Source: Penaeus vannamei
Lineage: Eukaryota > Arthropoda > Malacostraca > Decapoda > Penaeidae
DNA: 22,500 bases
NCBI RefSeq assembly: GCF_042767895.1
Contig: NC_091551.1
Span: forward strand, 5,952,353 to 5,974,852
Reading direction: 5' to 3'
Shown: in pieces, positions 22,236 to 22,500 of the stretch
Layout of the letters: the number at the start of each line of letters is the position of its first letter
How positions within the stretch are numbered: the stretch's first letter is position 1
Translations under genes and position numbers: made by a program
The notes under the pieces: generated by a model
What the model was told of the DNA's origin: nothing
Databases searched by the model: none
What the model saw: the letters and a program-made list of their open reading frames with translations, nothing else

Positions 22236-22320
22236 TCTTCTTCTTCTCCTTCTCCTTCTCCTTCTCTTTCTCTTTCTCCTTCTCCTCCTTCCTCTTCCTC
22301 CTTCTTCTTCCAGCTTCTTC
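22236..22320 (+). repeat. (CTT/CTCCTT)n pyrimidine microsatellite
   Basis: CTTCTT and TTCTCC hexamer-like units run for about 85 bp and end before CTCGTACCTAC. GC-rich unique sequence without a recognised gene follows to 22500. Confidence 0.9.
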
Positions 22321-22500
22321 CTCGTACCTACTCCCGACGCGACACGACCGACAACCCCCGACGTGAATTCCAACGACTTCCCCCAAGAGATCAATTTACG
22401 AACAGCGGACCGGGAGGAGGGCCACGCGAGTTCTTCCGGATAACGTTTCGCGGACGAAGGGAAGGATGCTGATGGGGAGGGACGCTGCGGGGAGAAGGTT

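Noticed and set aside
22330..22500. Upstream PAS-B/PAS-A exon of HIF on the minus strand
   Set aside because: A GT-like donor and an open frame exist, but the translation has no PAS-like residues such as the expected region before SKGQV.

Overview
The window looks like decapod crustacean (penaeid-shrimp-like) nuclear DNA. It is intron-rich and extremely dense in microsatellites: (CT/GA)n, (TA)n, GATA/GGTA tetramers and GGAA/GAAA purine tracts. Both recognisable genes fit an arthropod. The species call is inference from the repeat style and the arthropod-like protein segments; no search was run.

Layout. (1) Positions 1-1350, + strand: the last two coding exons of an ionotropic-receptor (IR, iGluR-related chemoreceptor) gene, ending in the final transmembrane segment and a short cytoplasmic tail. 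Everything upstream lies outside the window. (2) Positions 1351-3530: a repeat desert (GA, GATA/GGTA, TA, GAAA, GGGA). (3) Positions 3531-8563: AT-rich, largely non-repetitive sequence, probably mostly the 3'UTR of the next gene. (4) Positions 8564-20295, - strand: ten coding exons of the hypoxia-inducible factor alpha subunit (HIF-1 alpha, Sima-like). They run from the second half of PAS-B to the stop codon and give 791 residues after a split first codon. All nine intron junctions are GT-AG and phase-compatible. The N-ODD hydroxylation motif (LTHLAP), the C-ODD motif (APYIP) and the C-terminal transactivation domain with its FIH asparagine (DYEVNAP) can be read directly. The bHLH, PAS-A and first half of PAS-B lie beyond 22500. 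(5) Positions 13554-20147 are one large HIF intron filled with purine and pyrimidine tracts, several minisatellites and a few GC-rich unique islands. (6) Positions 20296-22500 are the next HIF intron. It holds a 42-bp tandem array, a (GA)n tract of about 530 bp and GC-rich unique sequence.

The two genes converge tail to tail across about 7.2 kb. The IR is a membrane chemoreceptor and HIF is the oxygen-sensing transcription factor. Nothing suggests they work together; they are only neighbours.

The most interesting non-coding signals are four. One is the 42-bp array next to the PAS-B exon, several copies of which carry the hypoxia-response core ACGTG on the HIF coding strand. The second is an intron after the N-ODD exon that stays open in frame for about 230 codons of low-complexity sequence, so its retention would give a truncated HIF. 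The third is a minisatellite that repeats degenerate copies of the PAS-B 5' splice site. The fourth is a G-quadruplex-prone block between the convergent genes. No novel multi-gene system, CRISPR array, tRNA, rRNA or intact transposon was found.
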